From positions 27,065,969-27,129,968 of the forward strand of contig JAYGXS010000005.1 in the NCBI GenBank assembly GCA_036362985.1: DNA of 64,000 bases, written 5' to 3'. The notes beneath the pieces are model-generated. The model was not told the DNA's origin and did not search any database. It saw only the letters and a list, made by a program, of their open reading frames with translations. The translations under genes were made by a program, and so were the position numbers. Below are positions 20,683 through 30,665 of this stretch, piece by piece. Within the stretch, counting starts at the first letter, position 1; each line of letters starts with the position of its first letter. The DNA comes from Ligula intestinalis (taxonomy: Eukaryota; Platyhelminthes; Cestoda; Diphyllobothriidea; Diphyllobothriidae).

Positions 20683-21854
20683 ATGGAGTATCAGTTTCCA
20701 AATTCCCTTACTAACTACAGAAACTCGATCAAGATTTTTTTTGAAATGTCCTCCTGCCAAACGAACTAAGAGTCTTAAAAGTTTAGGAGATTAAACTCAT
20801 AAAGATAAGCCTCCATATAATATTTAACCCTTCTGAACAAAGTTACGAACCTTGAAAAGGTGGTTAATAGTCTTAGAGTGGAGATGGAGGAGCTAAAGAA
20901 ATTTTCTCGATTTCTCCCTCATGATGAGAAACTGGCGATGCGTGAACTTCAGCGAGGAAACCTAACGTACGGAGAAGCAGCATCCCTAGCCGAAGCGTCT
21001 ATGCACAAAAATGATCAGGCAGCCAGGGTGCTTGACGGAGTTGGTAATCTGCCATCGACAGGGAAAACGGTCAACCCAAGGCTTCTCAGAGAACGAAGAA
21101 GTGGTCTCGGGCTCCAAAAAAGACAAAGTAAGCCCCAGGGCTAATATAAATGGGCCGAGCTTAAGCACGAGCCAAACGAAAAGGACACATTCGCAGGCCA
21201 AACGGACGTGAGGGCTGCAGTAAGCGCTGAACCTGGCAGGGAATCTGTCCTAACAAACCCTAGTGAAGCAGAAGCGGAAGGAGACGACAGTCTGAAGGTG
21301 AGTACCACTCGCATAAACTGCATAGTCATAAAAGGCATGACGGAAGGTACTTCCGATACCCCGAAATCAAGAATAGAAGAGGACAGGAAGTAATTTAAAA
21401 AATATCTGAAATACCTCCTTAAGTGTCAGGAGAGAGTCGAAGTTCTAACGGCATTCCGAATGGGCCGCATAACAGAATCAAAAGATGAACAACGCCAACC
21501 AGGACTGTTGAAGTTTGTTCTGAAGAGTAAGGCCGAAGTCCAGCTATTGTTAAGCAGGAAACCAATACTCAGATATTCCCATCCGACGGGTTTTCAGCGG
21601 CATTCACCCCCATGGAGCGGGAGAAATGGAGATTGCTCAAAGTAGAACTTCACAGGAGATGCAAACTCGGCGAGAGCAATCTTCGAATTCTGAACGGGGC
21701 GATCGTCCATTCCCGAGGTCACTCCTCTGGAGAAAGCCGATAACGCTAATAGCCTAGTCAGGATGGACGACAGTCCGTCTCCATCAGCACCAACAGCTTC
21801 CTTCATGCAAACGCACGCAAGAAGCAAACGTCTGCATAAAGTGGTGTCTTAGTC

Positions 21855-23160
21855 TAAATTGACCTTTTTTACACTAATGCCCAAAGTCTTCCCTCAAAAA
21901 TTGATGAAATCAAGGCAGTACTTTCGAAGCGGAAGCCTGATTTAGTTGCCATAGCGAAAAAATGGCTAAAAACAGAAATCGCAGATTCGGAGATTTCGAT
22001 TCCAGCATACCAGCTTTGCCACAAATGCGCCAAAACCGTCAAGGAGGTGGGGTTGCTGTGCTGGTCAGAATTGAAATATCTGTTGTAGGAAGAGAAAACT
22101 CGCTAGCCCTGGAGTATGAGTCTATCTGGTTAAAGATCAAGAAGGTGAATTCACAGAACCTTGAATTCCGGGCCGTATACTGGCCACCAAACATTTTGAG
22201 TGTTGCTGATGACTTGCTCCTTGGTCTGGTGAAAGAAGCTGATAGCCACCAGGAGGTTCTCATTGTTGGTGACTTCAACGACCCTGCAATTGAATGAAAC
22301 AACCTGACAGTTGAGGCGGCGTAAACTTCCTTTAGTTTCAAATAAATTGATCTCACGCTTGACCTACCTCTTCTTCAGAGCGTTAAGTGCATTACTAGAT
22401 TTCGAGAAAACCAGCGGGCTACTTGTTTAGATCTCATTTTCACAAACGATTCATCCTACATAGATGAAGTGCATTCAAGTACTCTGCTAGGTAAGAGTGA
22501 CCATACGACGCAAATGTGGGATTACTTACTCCATACTCAACGGCTGAGGAAAACGGAGGAACAGCCGAACATATGGAAGGCAGATCTCATTTCAATGAAG
22601 AATGCACTATCGTCCGTGAATTGGGACTGCCTGCTCAAGGGGGATCCGGAGGAGGATTGCATACGATCTGATTAAGCGCTTTTGTTCGGTGAAGGTACAT
22701 ATGATGACTAGTCGTCCTGCCCGGTTGACGAGAGACCTTAACAGTCAACTGACGAAGAAAATTAGGAAATGGAAGTTTTTCTGGATAACTGGGACGCCAG
22801 TACACCTCAAAGAACTCCGATACCAAAGAAATGCTGTAAAAAAATCAATTCGGTAGGACAGGAAAAACACTATAAATCAAGAATGCTCCAACAGGCCGAA
22901 GAAAGGCCCAAAATGCTATTCCGCCAAAGTAACAGTAGATTAGAAAACAAGGATCTAGTCGCAGTGCTAAAGGATGATGATTGCGGAGAAGTCGTTGAGA
23001 ATGATGAGAAAGCCGAGTACTGTAGCCGGTTCTTTGCCTTGGTATTCACTAGGGAAACCAAGCGTCATTTTGATAATGCCAACAGTGCTGTTGTTAACGC
23101 CGGTCCGGCATTAAACTCTCTACTACTTCCTAAATCTGTAGTTAAGAGGTAGCTGCAAGG
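21855..23160 (+). pseudogene. LINE-B2 endonuclease and start of reverse transcriptase
   Basis: Endonuclease blocks: ACACTAATGCCCAAAGTCTT (the TNAQSL motif), then IPALPQMRQNRQGGGVAVLV, RAVYWPPN, EVLIVGDFNDPAIE and GKSDHTTQMWDY. After TAA and frame breaks near 22,675 the pre-RT linker continues (KKCCKKINS..., YCSRFFALVFTRETK), and coding signal stops near 23,160 before RT motif A. Nothing beyond is present because the element is interrupted at 23,252. Confidence 0.65.
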
Positions 23161-23252
23161 ATTCAAGAAAGCAAAGTAATCCGGTCCAGAAAATATACCA
23201 GCCAAGTTCTTGAAAGAATTGGCAAGCAAACTCTCAGAGCCCCTAGCACATA

Positions 23253-23621
23253 TCTTAAAAATAATAAATAAATTGTATATTTAAGGCGCAAGGGGCCCTT
23301 TCATTACAAACTTATTGCTTTCGTGAGAAAAAGAAAATAAAAGTAGTTCAGACTAACAACGAACTCTTATAAAATAATTATCTGGGCAGTAAAATAACCC
23401 TTATATCGGTGGATGAGTTCAGCGATCCACCGATTTCCAAACAACTGTAAGAGAAAAACTGCCTAACTGGGTATCAAGTGATAACGTGAAGCAGTTTGAT
23501 GCGATCCTGTTATTGAGGGTTCGGAATGCTTACTGTCATGGGCAAAAAAAATAGCGGTGAGATAGGAAGGGGTCATCCAGGACAACAGGGGAAGGCAGTG
23601 GAAATCAAGGCAACATCACAG
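23253..23621 (-). mobile_element. 5'-truncated LINE 3' end (LINE-C type)
   Basis: On the minus strand this ends GGGCCCCTTGCGCC, AAATATACAA and an (ATTT)-like tail, matching the terminus of the next element (GGCCCATTGGGCCTG, AAATATACAA). About 370 nt of 3' untranslated sequence, no coding. It sits directly against the broken LINE-B copy 2, so it probably inserted there. Confidence 0.5.
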
Positions 23622-23988
23622 AGATAATAATATGTTGTATATTTCAGGCCCAATGGGCCTCATCAATAAACCAAAAATTCGATAACACAAAGTACTAGAA
23701 ATAATTGGTTAAACATACAGTATCCGTAGTCTTTATCTACAAGAAGAGTATAACTGTTTAGAAGCAAATTTGTTAGATTCGAAAAAATGAATATAGCAGT
23801 GTCATGCGGTTAGTGAAATTCAAGGGCACACACAGATGAGCCACATCGTTATCTGTATTCTGACTATGTATTCTGATACCCACTGCCTCTTTAAGTAGGG
23901 GATGGGGCTTGGAGGCAAACTCAGTCGAAGCTGAGCGTGGGGCAGAACAATAGGTTTTAACGAAACATGACTGGTATAGATGGGTTTC

Positions 23989-24187
23989 CGGAGTCCACGA
24001 GCATCCAAGCGGTAACAACCAGCAGCGACTTTGAAGATCATCACATCCTGGAAACAGCTTCAAATGCCAGGAGGACCCTTTTCGAAATCATACTCCAGAG
24101 TCCACGAGCATCAGAGCGTTAACCATCAAAAGCGACCACCGTATACTGGGAATAGCTTCAAATGCCAGGAGAACCCTTTTCGAAATC
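23989..24187 (-). repeat. Tandem repeat (about 107 nt, two units) at the LINE-C3 ORF2 end
   Basis: GAGTCCACGAGCATC recurs at about 23,991 and 24,098, and CTTCAAATGCCAGGAG...CCCTTTTCGAAATC at about 24,058 and 24,156. The unit covers the last ORF2 codons (DFEKGSPGI-stop) and the start of the 3' untranslated region, so the ORF2 end is duplicated. Confidence 0.75.
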
Positions 24188-26617
24188 TACAAATTGCGTG
24201 TTTGGAAAGGAAACAGACAGTAACGACTTTATTTTCTCCAAATTAAAATGCTTACGCAACTTGCTTTTGAAAATCGATAACGTAGTAGACAACCTACTTT
24301 CAAGTGAGAGATTGTTCCAGATAAAAGGATATTTGGTGGTAAAAAAGCGAGAATAGTTAGATGTGGAGCTACAGGGTGGTAAAATTATAATGGAAGAGTT
24401 ACGAGTGGCGTATAGTCGGTCCATCGGAATAAGAGCGTTAATTTGTGGGAGATTTGCACTATTGTTAACGCGAAACAGAAAGTATATACCAGCTTCGAGT
24501 CTTCTTAGCCAAAGAAATTTAATGTCTGCTAACTGACATCTATATGTTTAAGTATAACCAGACCCAGAAACAGAAAATATTCTATGAGTGAAAACTCGCT
24601 GAACCTTTTAAATCTTACTGCGGTCTTTCTGGTTCATAAGGCCAAAAAGTGGACAGCAGTTTTCTAGTATAAGGATAACAAACATGCGGTATAGTTTTAA
24701 TTTCATTTCTTGAAGGAAATATAATGCGATATAAACCCACATATCTGTGTGGCCTTTGCAGAAATTCGAACTGCGTGAGTTGAGAATTCAAGCTTATTTG
24801 TGTAACTGAGAACCAAATCCTTTAACGTAGATCAATTAAACTGTGGACTATTTTGGAAGGCAATGGGTTCAGAAGCTTTGCAATACCCAAACGCATGAAA
24901 CTACATTTGGTTGGAGAAAACTCCGTCTGCCATGTGGCGCCCAAACTTGAAAAGGTACGCAAGTCTGCGTTAACTTGACCAACGCAAATACCGGTTGTGT
25001 CCTTAGAACTTGACTAAATACACTTAAGGTCATCAACATAAATAAAATTTTCTGAGTTATTTAGCACTGTTGACATTTTACTGATGTAAAGAATGAAAAG
25101 GAGGGGACCTAAAAGCGTGCGCTGAAAAACGATACTCATGATCGGCTGAGGCATCGAGAAACTATTGCCTTCTAAGATTTTCTGGCTGCGGTTGGACAGG
25201 ATGAAGCAATAAAATCGAGGAGAGGAGGCCTGATGCCTAGGGCTTCCAGTTTCACTGAAAAAGGCCGGTGCGGCACCTAGTCAAAAGCTTTACTGAGGTC
25301 AAAGTAAATCGCCATGATTTATTGCTGTTCATTATGACGCGAAGTAACGAGGTTAAGAAAAGCCAAGTGACAGGTTTCGCATGATGTTTCAGGTATAAAT
25401 CAATGCTGTGAGGTTAATAATAGTTTATTTTCTACAGAAAAATCAAGAATTTCATTAAAAATGATCTTTTTCAAAAGTTTGGCTAGGGCTGGGGTTTAAT
25501 GAACACCTCGGTAGTTATTTACGTCCGAATGAGATCCTGACTTGAAGACTGTAAGAATAATCGATATCTTCCAAGAGTCAGGAAAGAAACTGTTAAGAAG
25601 ATGGATTGATAAAAGATGACTTAGCAATCGGGGGAAGCTCAACACTCTCTTGGTAAGGGAGTATGGAAGGCCATCAGTTCCCGAGGAGTGCGAGTTTTTC
25701 AGACGGATAATGTGCTTACGAATTACTTCTATAAAAGAAATCAATGGTATTAATAGTATTGACTAAGAATAGCTGAAACGACGGGACTCGTTCAGATTCC
25801 GTCGTAAGATGCTATGCAAAAAATGCGTTAAACAGTTCAGCCTTGTCAGATTCATCTAGCACAAATGTTTTATCTTCATTCAGTAAAAAGGTTATTTCGT
25901 GAGCCCTTTTAGTTGAAGACCGACGACGGAGCAACTGGGCAATAGATTTTGCAGATTTTAACTCGCTGAGAGCGCAGGATGCCTTCTGTTTGTCACGCGC
26001 AAGCCGAACTTAGATGCTTATTCAAAAATCTCTGCAATTCTGAGGTGCACAGATAATGAACTAGTAGACCGGTCTCTCAACTGTTTTTGCAATTTCTTTA
26101 GTCTAGACAAACGAAAGTGAGGAACAGTGGGGTCCCAAGTATAAGGCTTAACATTTTTGATAAGCACAAATTCCAAAATGCTATTTAAACTTGCCGTCAT
26201 TAAGTCACAGAGAATTGTTCCACTGCTCATGGAGGAAAGCTCCTGCGAGTCTAGTGAGTCCAGAAAGTTGTCAATGCAATTATTATCAGCTAGGTCAAAC
26301 GCACGATATGTACGAACGATGCTACCCATTTTCGTAGAAGCAAACGGAATACAATAATGGATTAAGGTATGGTCACTTGGGAAGTGGTTCTGATCGTAGT
26401 CAACGAAAAAGGGGGAAATGACGTTCGTGAAAATTAAATCTTTAATATGCTGATCCTTTATTGGGGTGCAGACCCACTGACACCAGTTGGAAAAATTGAT
26501 AATATCTAGGAAGGGCTGAAATCTGGATGGACAACAGTTCAGTGACCACTCAATTTCGGGAAAGTTGAAATCCCGTATGCGCATATCGAATTCCTCCACA
26601 GATGTCTCCACAATCAT
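24158..26617 (-). pseudogene. LINE-C3 ORF2 remnants (endonuclease and RT)
   Basis: From 26,617 down: endonuclease blocks MRIRDFNFPEIEW and PSDHTLIHYC; the pre-RT segment RLSRLKKLQKQLRDRSTSSL; an RT block IRLKNSHSSGTDGLPYSL...FPDSWKISIILTVFKSG and NNYRG (25,496-25,744). Motif A and C regions are decayed (about 25,270 and 25,050). The C-terminal end has YPFIWNNLSLESRLSTT...FKSKLRKHF to the TGA at 24,158. It resembles LINE-C1 throughout, including the RDFNFPEI block. Many stops make it inactive. Confidence 0.7.
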
Positions 26618-26620
26618 GTG

Positions 26621-29260
26621 CTTCCGAAGAGTTTATCCTACAAACCGCCGTTGAAAACAGGGTTAGCGAGGCAATGGGTGTTACAACATGGCAGAAGAAT
26701 GATCCATGCACTTATCCAGGATTGTCATTTGCGGCTGCAGAAATATCGTGGCGTCTTGAACCACATTATTCCGAAGTGCTCAGAGATATAAGAAGAGAAT
26801 GGGTTTATACTACTGGAGCGAGTGATCTTCAATCGAGCCAGAGAACTACGATCCAGACGAGACAAGGAGTTGGCAGTTAAAGTCCAAAAACTATTGCCCA
26901 TTGTGCAGGATCGCGAGGAGACATTAGCCTACAACTTATCCTCCAAAGAACTAACACCCGTGCAGTTACAAGTGTTCAAGCGCACAGCATGCTTCAACAC
27001 CGCGGATGCGGATCCGGTTGCTCTTTTGGCTACCGTTGAGTCAGTCCTCAAAACCTCCCAGGAGCCGGACGATACGAAGCACCTCATCCGACAGCAGGTT
27101 ACGTCCTTACTATTGACACATAAATCACGGGCGTCAATCCCGAGGGTTGAGCAGGACGCCATCAAGGCACTGAATGCTGACAGGAGCATCGAAGTAGTGC
27201 CAGCGGACAAGGGGCGCTCCACAGTGGTACTTGACAAGTCTGAATACCTCCAAAAGGCCAACGTTCTGCTCGATGACAAAAATGCCTACCGCCAGTGCGA
27301 CGGAGATCCTATGAAGAAGATGGTGACACAAATCAACACAACACTCGTGGGACTAGAGAATAACGGTGCCATCTCAAAAATCGAACGACTAAATATCAAA
27401 CCAAGTGATTCAGCCATGGCAAGATTCCATGGACTGCCAAATGTGCACAAGCCCGGTGCTCCACTTCGGCCCATTGTTTCTTTACGGGGAACACCAACAT
27501 TCAATCTGTCGAAATGGATGTTTCGGCGTCTGAACTGTCTCCCATCAGGCTCCGACACAACGGTACGCTCGGCCGTTCCTTTCTTGGAAAGGCTTAACGG
27601 GCTACGTCTCAATGCAGACGAAGTCATGGTATCGTTTGATGTTACCTCACTCTTCATATCAATCCCCCAGACTCTTGCGATTGAAATTATGAGTGATCTA
27701 CTTGAGAGCCGATATGAGGAGGGAGCTTATTAATCTGCATGTGTGCATCTCATCCATCTGCTTAAATTCTGCCTCAACACGTATTTTAACTTTGAGGGCA
27801 CAGTGTATGAACAAATCAAAGGGACTCCGATGGGTTCGCCGCTATCTAATTTCCTTGCTGAGGCGGTTCTTCAAAAGTTAGAGACACTGGTGTTTACTAA
27901 CCATAGACCAGTATTTTGGGCGTGGTAAGTAGAAGGTTCCTTCGTCATCCTCAAGCGTGAAATGGTCTCTGAATTTCACACGATACTGAACTCCATTTTT
28001 GCCGACATTCAGTTTACAACAGAGGCTGAGAGCAACAATCAACTTGCGTTCCTAGACGTCCTGGTCCAACGCAAGACCGACGGGAGCCTAAAGCCGACGG
28101 TATACCAAAAGGCAACCGACACACGTCAGGTACTCAGTTACCAAAGTAAACATCCGCTGAGCTACAAACGCAGCTGTATGCGAACGCTTTACAAAAGGGC
28201 AGAAACACATTGCAACGAGGCAGGTGACAAAGCGGCTGAACTTAAATATCTTCAACGGATGTTCATCTCTGACGTTTACCCTCGCAGCTTCCTAGAACGC
28301 AGCAGACAACCGAAACGAGCTGCAAGACCAGCGGCAGAAAAACCGAAATTGCGGAGAGCAATTCCATACACAGAGAATGTTTCTGAAGCAGTCGCACGTC
28401 TGTTACAACCACTGGGTATCGGCGTAGCCCACAGACCCGAGGCAACAATTAGAAGACTGGTTATAAGACCAAAGGCCCCTCTGTCCCGCGGAGAAACAGC
28501 AAACGTTGTCTATCGCATCCAGTGTAGTTCCCGTGAGACCAACTACATTGGGGAGACCAGAAAGCGACTACAGACGGGTATAAGCGAGCACCCAAGGGCA
28601 GTCGACAGGATGGATCCACGCTCGTTGGTGGTGGAACATTGTTCGGCTCGTGGACACACCTTCGCTTTTGATGACGCTGAAATCCTCGCCCGAGGTGGTG
28701 ACCGGACAACCAGAGAAACACTTGAAGCATGGCACACTGCACCAAATTCCATCAACCGCTGTACGATTCTCCCGGCGGCTTACCAGGCGTTACGCGTGCG
28801 GCTCAATCAACGAAATCGCCGGCAGGAAGTCAGACGGGTCGCGACGACTACCAACCCTACACCGGGCCAGAATACAGGCGTCCGGGAACCTACCCCAGAC
28901 ACAAATGCAGCCGTCAGTGACGACGCGGGTAACGTGAACCAACAAGACCTCCTGTCGAGCTTGAACGCAGTTGCACATGACAACAGCCTCTGCATAAACA
29001 CTGATGGCGGAGTTCGATATTCCGCCGGCGGGATGAACACGGGAAAGTGCCAACGGGGGAAGCCAGCAGGACATGCGGCACCGACGCGATCGATGCAGAC
29101 GCGAGCAATGACCGCTGGCAGGCGAACAGTGTCTTCCCCCCCCCTCCGACGAGGTGACGGCGAGAAACCCTGGTCAGCAGGACGATGGCGGAGCTCCAGC
29201 CCCGCCCCCGCAGGGGATCTAGCGCAAATAGACGGAGAGCGAACGAGACGTCAGTTGTAA
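26621..29260 (+). pseudogene. PLE-2 reverse transcriptase plus GIY-YIG protein (three stops)
   Basis: One frame throughout, with TAA at 26,789, 27,731 and 27,926. The N-terminus reads LPKSLSYKPPLKTGLARQWV. RT: VVPADKGRSTVVLDKSEYL, ARFHGLPNVHKPGAPLRPIV, MVSFDVTSLFISIP (motif A Asp), YEQIKGTPMGSPLSNFLAE (motif B). The motif C that should read YVDDT is replaced by a stop then VEGSF, so both catalytic Asp are lost. Then NNQLAFLDVLV and SYKRSCMRTLYKRAETHC. GIY-YIG domain: VVYRIQCSSRETNYIGETRK, RLQTGISEHPRAV, HTFAFDDAEIL, TLEAWHTAPNSINR. A Pro/Arg-rich tail ends at TAA 29,258. Inactive RT; the endonuclease frame is open. Confidence 0.85.
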
Positions 29261-29295
29261 CACCTATAAACGACTGTGAGGCGTGTACAAACACC

Positions 29296-29345
29296 AACCT
29301 CCGACGATGCAAGCCTGTACGCTTTCGAAACATCAAGATATTATG
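29296..29345 (+). ncRNA. Hammerhead-like motif, PLE-2 (degenerate)
   Basis: Same layout as in PLE-1: core CCGACGA (29,301-29,307; T4 changed to C), extra T, stem II GCAAGC/GCTTTC (five of six pairs), loop CTGTAC, GAAA at 29,327, then CATC. The stem III pair 15.2-16.2 is broken (C/A). Probably inactive. Confidence 0.45.
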
Positions 29346-29372
29346 CTCATTATTCCCGAGATCGCCTCTTCT

Positions 29373-29378
<6 letters not shown>

Positions 29379-29418
<40 letters not shown>
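29379..29418. repeat. (AT)n microsatellite beside the assembly gap
   Basis: About 40 nt of alternating AT immediately before the gap; a shorter AT run lies at 30,389-30,408 on the other side. Confidence 0.9.
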
Positions 29419-29420
<2 letters not shown>

Positions 29421-30290
29421 NNNNNNNNNNNNNNNNNNNNNNNNNNNNNNNNNNNNNNNNNNNNNNNNNNNNNNNNNNNNNNNNNNNNNNNNNNNNNNNN
29501 NNNNNNNNNNNNNNNNNNNNNNNNNNNNNNNNNNNNNNNNNNNNNNNNNNNNNNNNNNNNNNNNNNNNNNNNNNNNNNNNNNNNNNNNNNNNNNNNNNNN
29601 NNNNNNNNNNNNNNNNNNNNNNNNNNNNNNNNNNNNNNNNNNNNNNNNNNNNNNNNNNNNNNNNNNNNNNNNNNNNNNNNNNNNNNNNNNNNNNNNNNNN
29701 NNNNNNNNNNNNNNNNNNNNNNNNNNNNNNNNNNNNNNNNNNNNNNNNNNNNNNNNNNNNNNNNNNNNNNNNNNNNNNNNNNNNNNNNNNNNNNNNNNNN
29801 NNNNNNNNNNNNNNNNNNNNNNNNNNNNNNNNNNNNNNNNNNNNNNNNNNNNNNNNNNNNNNNNNNNNNNNNNNNNNNNNNNNNNNNNNNNNNNNNNNNN
29901 NNNNNNNNNNNNNNNNNNNNNNNNNNNNNNNNNNNNNNNNNNNNNNNNNNNNNNNNNNNNNNNNNNNNNNNNNNNNNNNNNNNNNNNNNNNNNNNNNNNN
30001 NNNNNNNNNNNNNNNNNNNNNNNNNNNNNNNNNNNNNNNNNNNNNNNNNNNNNNNNNNNNNNNNNNNNNNNNNNNNNNNNNNNNNNNNNNNNNNNNNNNN
30101 NNNNNNNNNNNNNNNNNNNNNNNNNNNNNNNNNNNNNNNNNNNNNNNNNNNNNNNNNNNNNNNNNNNNNNNNNNNNNNNNNNNNNNNNNNNNNNNNNNNN
30201 NNNNNNNNNNNNNNNNNNNNNNNNNNNNNNNNNNNNNNNNNNNNNNNNNNNNNNNNNNNNNNNNNNNNNNNNNNNNNNNNNNNNNNNNNN
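29421..30290. other. Assembly gap (870 N)
   Basis: Run of N. Apparent open frames crossing it are artefacts. Confidence 0.99.
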
Positions 30291-30419
30291 GCCTGGCAGG
30301 CGGTCACCCGTTGGGGACCTCTGACCACCACACGAACTTTGTTTAGTTCGGAAGTCTATTCGATCGGTGTTCGCACATTCCTGAGTGAATATATATATAT
30401 ATATATATCTAGTAGAGGA

Positions 30420-30662
30420 TAAATTAAGTTCCGTTTTGCCCAGGATCTCACAACGTTAACCTGCCAGACCGTGACAGAGTGACTAGGATGATATAATAAA
30501 ATGGATTCGACAAAGCAAACGGAAACCGGAATGGCGATTTTTGTCTTATCAGCCGTCACCAGCCAGTCATATCCAATCTTAAGTGTTGGAACCCCCGAGG
30601 TTTGAACACGGGACCTTTGGTCATTGAGTTCAATACTCTACCGTTAGTCCCCACGCTCCTTG
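30420..30662 (-). repeat. SINE-Y copy 1 (tRNA-derived head and conserved tail)
   Basis: Minus strand begins with a tRNA-like block (30,588-30,660): GGGGACTAACGGTAGAGTAT as A-box region and GTGTTCAAACC as B box. The tail follows (GGCTGATAAGACAAAAATCG; TTCCGTTTGCTTTGTCGAAT), which lines up with the tails at 55,262-55,380, 55,620-55,735 and 59,000-59,090. This head-plus-shared-tail layout is that of a tRNA-derived SINE. Confidence 0.6.
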
Positions 30663-30665
30663 CTG

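Larger units (their letters stand above)
20105..21620 (+). pseudogene. LINE-B2 ORF1 remnants
   Basis: Frames in order: MGDKNKRMDQLVK at 20,105 leading to VDATKSPPTKRARSLSS; ETRSRFFLKCPPAKRTKSLK near 20,720; VVNSLRVEMEELKKFSRFLP and ERRSGLGLQKRQSKPQG (20,860-21,144); INCIVIKGMTEGTSD near 21,320; and RMGRITESKDEQRQPGLLKF near 21,460, continuing SRKPILRYSHPTGFQRHSPP. As in copy 1, the SPPxKR motif occurs twice, each time just after an antisense tRNA-like module. The ORF1 core is broken by several stops. Confidence 0.55.
19851..23252 (+). mobile_element. LINE-B copy 2, 3'-interrupted
   Basis: Collinear with LINE-B1 from the 5' end through ORF1, endonuclease and the first RT block (AKSSGPDNIPAK-like), ending at GAGCCCCTAGCACATAT (about 23,252). 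There a minus-strand LINE-C tail begins. At 20,017-20,020 it keeps the uninterrupted AGTC site into which LINE-A inserted in copy 1. Many stops and frameshifts show it is older or less constrained than copy 1. The missing RT half is not found on the far side of the minus-strand elements. Confidence 0.8.
23622..26617 (-). mobile_element. LINE-C copy 3, minus-strand, decayed
   Basis: Starts (3' end) with the AATAATAT tail and a GGCCCAATGGGCC palindrome near 23,650. A 3' untranslated region with a 107-nt tandem repeat follows, then ORF2 read on the minus strand up to the endonuclease at 26,617, where PLE-2 begins. The 5' part, including ORF1, is missing. Confidence 0.75.
26621..29375 (+). mobile_element. 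PLE-2, nearly complete Penelope-like element
   Basis: An 880-codon frame (26,621-29,260) with RT and GIY-YIG domains, then a hammerhead-like motif (29,301-29,334) and a tail ending near CGAGATCGCCTCTTCTTCTC before an (AT)n run and the assembly gap. Its 5' end abuts the truncated LINE-C3, so the element may itself be 5'-truncated. There is no repeat long enough to call a pseudo-LTR. Confidence 0.8.

Noticed and set aside
27286..27657. A minus-strand frame of 123 codons inside PLE-2
   Set aside because: It lies opposite the RT coding frame and has no family resemblance. Antisense shadow.
29185..30422. Several frames of 320-380 codons crossing the N gap
   Set aside because: They consist almost entirely of unknown bases plus an AT dinucleotide repeat (YIYIYI). 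Not genes.
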